DNA of 5,018 nt from Candidatus Tariuqbacter arcticus (GTDB taxonomy: Bacteria > Electryoneota > Tariuqbacteria > Tariuqbacterales > Tariuqbacteraceae), in assembly GCA_013202315.1 (NCBI GenBank), contig JABMRZ010000084.1:1-5018 (forward strand), in the 5' to 3' direction. Numbering within the stretch: position 1 is the stretch's first letter; every line of letters starts with the position of its first letter. Positions 4,993 to 5,018 of the stretch are shown piece by piece. The notes beneath the pieces were generated by a model. That model was not told where the DNA came from. It saw only the letters and a program-made list of their open reading frames with translations, and did not search any database. Made by a program: the position numbers and the translations under genes.

Positions 4993-5018
4993 TAGGAATT
5001 AGGATTTAGGATTTAGGA
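4993..5018. repeat. Heptamer array TAGGATT, continuing past the window end
   Basis: TAGGAAT (4993), TAGGATT (5000), TAGGATT (5007) and TAGGA (5014-5018, cut by the window end) follow at exact 7-base steps, 36 bases after the greA stop. The unit resembles the complement of the pre-coaX family (TAGAATG, TAAAATG), so the two may be related in opposite orientation. Total length is unknown. Confidence 0.75.

Noticed and set aside
4963..4993. Promoter-like TTGACT with GAAAAT 19 bases later
   Set aside because: The -35 match is good, but the -10 match is weak, the spacing is long and no downstream gene is visible in the window.

Overview
The window carries five protein genes, all on the + strand. 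In order they are a biotin protein ligase (birA, 92-889), a class I SAM-dependent methyltransferase (open frame 899-1834), a type III pantothenate kinase (coaX, true start 1966, end 2736), a secreted N-acetylmuramoyl-L-alanine amidase (2733-4190) and the transcript-cleavage factor greA (4477-4956). I see no tRNA, rRNA, CRISPR array, transposase or phage gene. An exported peptidoglycan amidase with extra N-terminal modules, a stand-alone BirA and a CoaX-type kinase point to a free-living bacterium with a peptidoglycan wall. The mid-GC base use and repeat-rich spacers recall uncultured candidate phyla of the FCB neighbourhood (Zixibacteria or WOR-3-like), but that placement is only an impression.

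Layout: 1-91 is non-coding and holds short palindromic repeats. birA follows with a usable ribosome site. From 890 to about 1190 there is a cluster of four hairpin-forming repeats. The methyltransferase frame stays open through this cluster, so its true start is unclear. From 1818 to 1964 runs an uninterrupted array of 7-bp units. It supplies the last codons and stop of the methyltransferase and reaches within one base of the coaX start codon. coaX and the amidase overlap by ATGA and are probably translationally coupled. The 286-base gap 4191-4476 holds a mirrored pair of heptamer arrays that can fold on itself, about 100 bases with no clear feature, a short copy of the pre-coaX heptamers, and the greA ribosome site. 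After greA, one more heptamer array runs off the end of the window.

The genes are housekeeping functions: BirA biotinylates carboxylases, CoaX starts CoA synthesis, the amidase cleaves cell-wall peptide stems, and GreA rescues backtracked RNA polymerase. birA and coaX are often neighbours in bacteria, and here a methyltransferase bordered by repeats sits between them. The most notable signal lies between the genes. Repeats with a constant 7-bp period but several different unit sequences occur in the intergenic regions, comparable in form to the heptameric STRR repeats of cyanobacteria.
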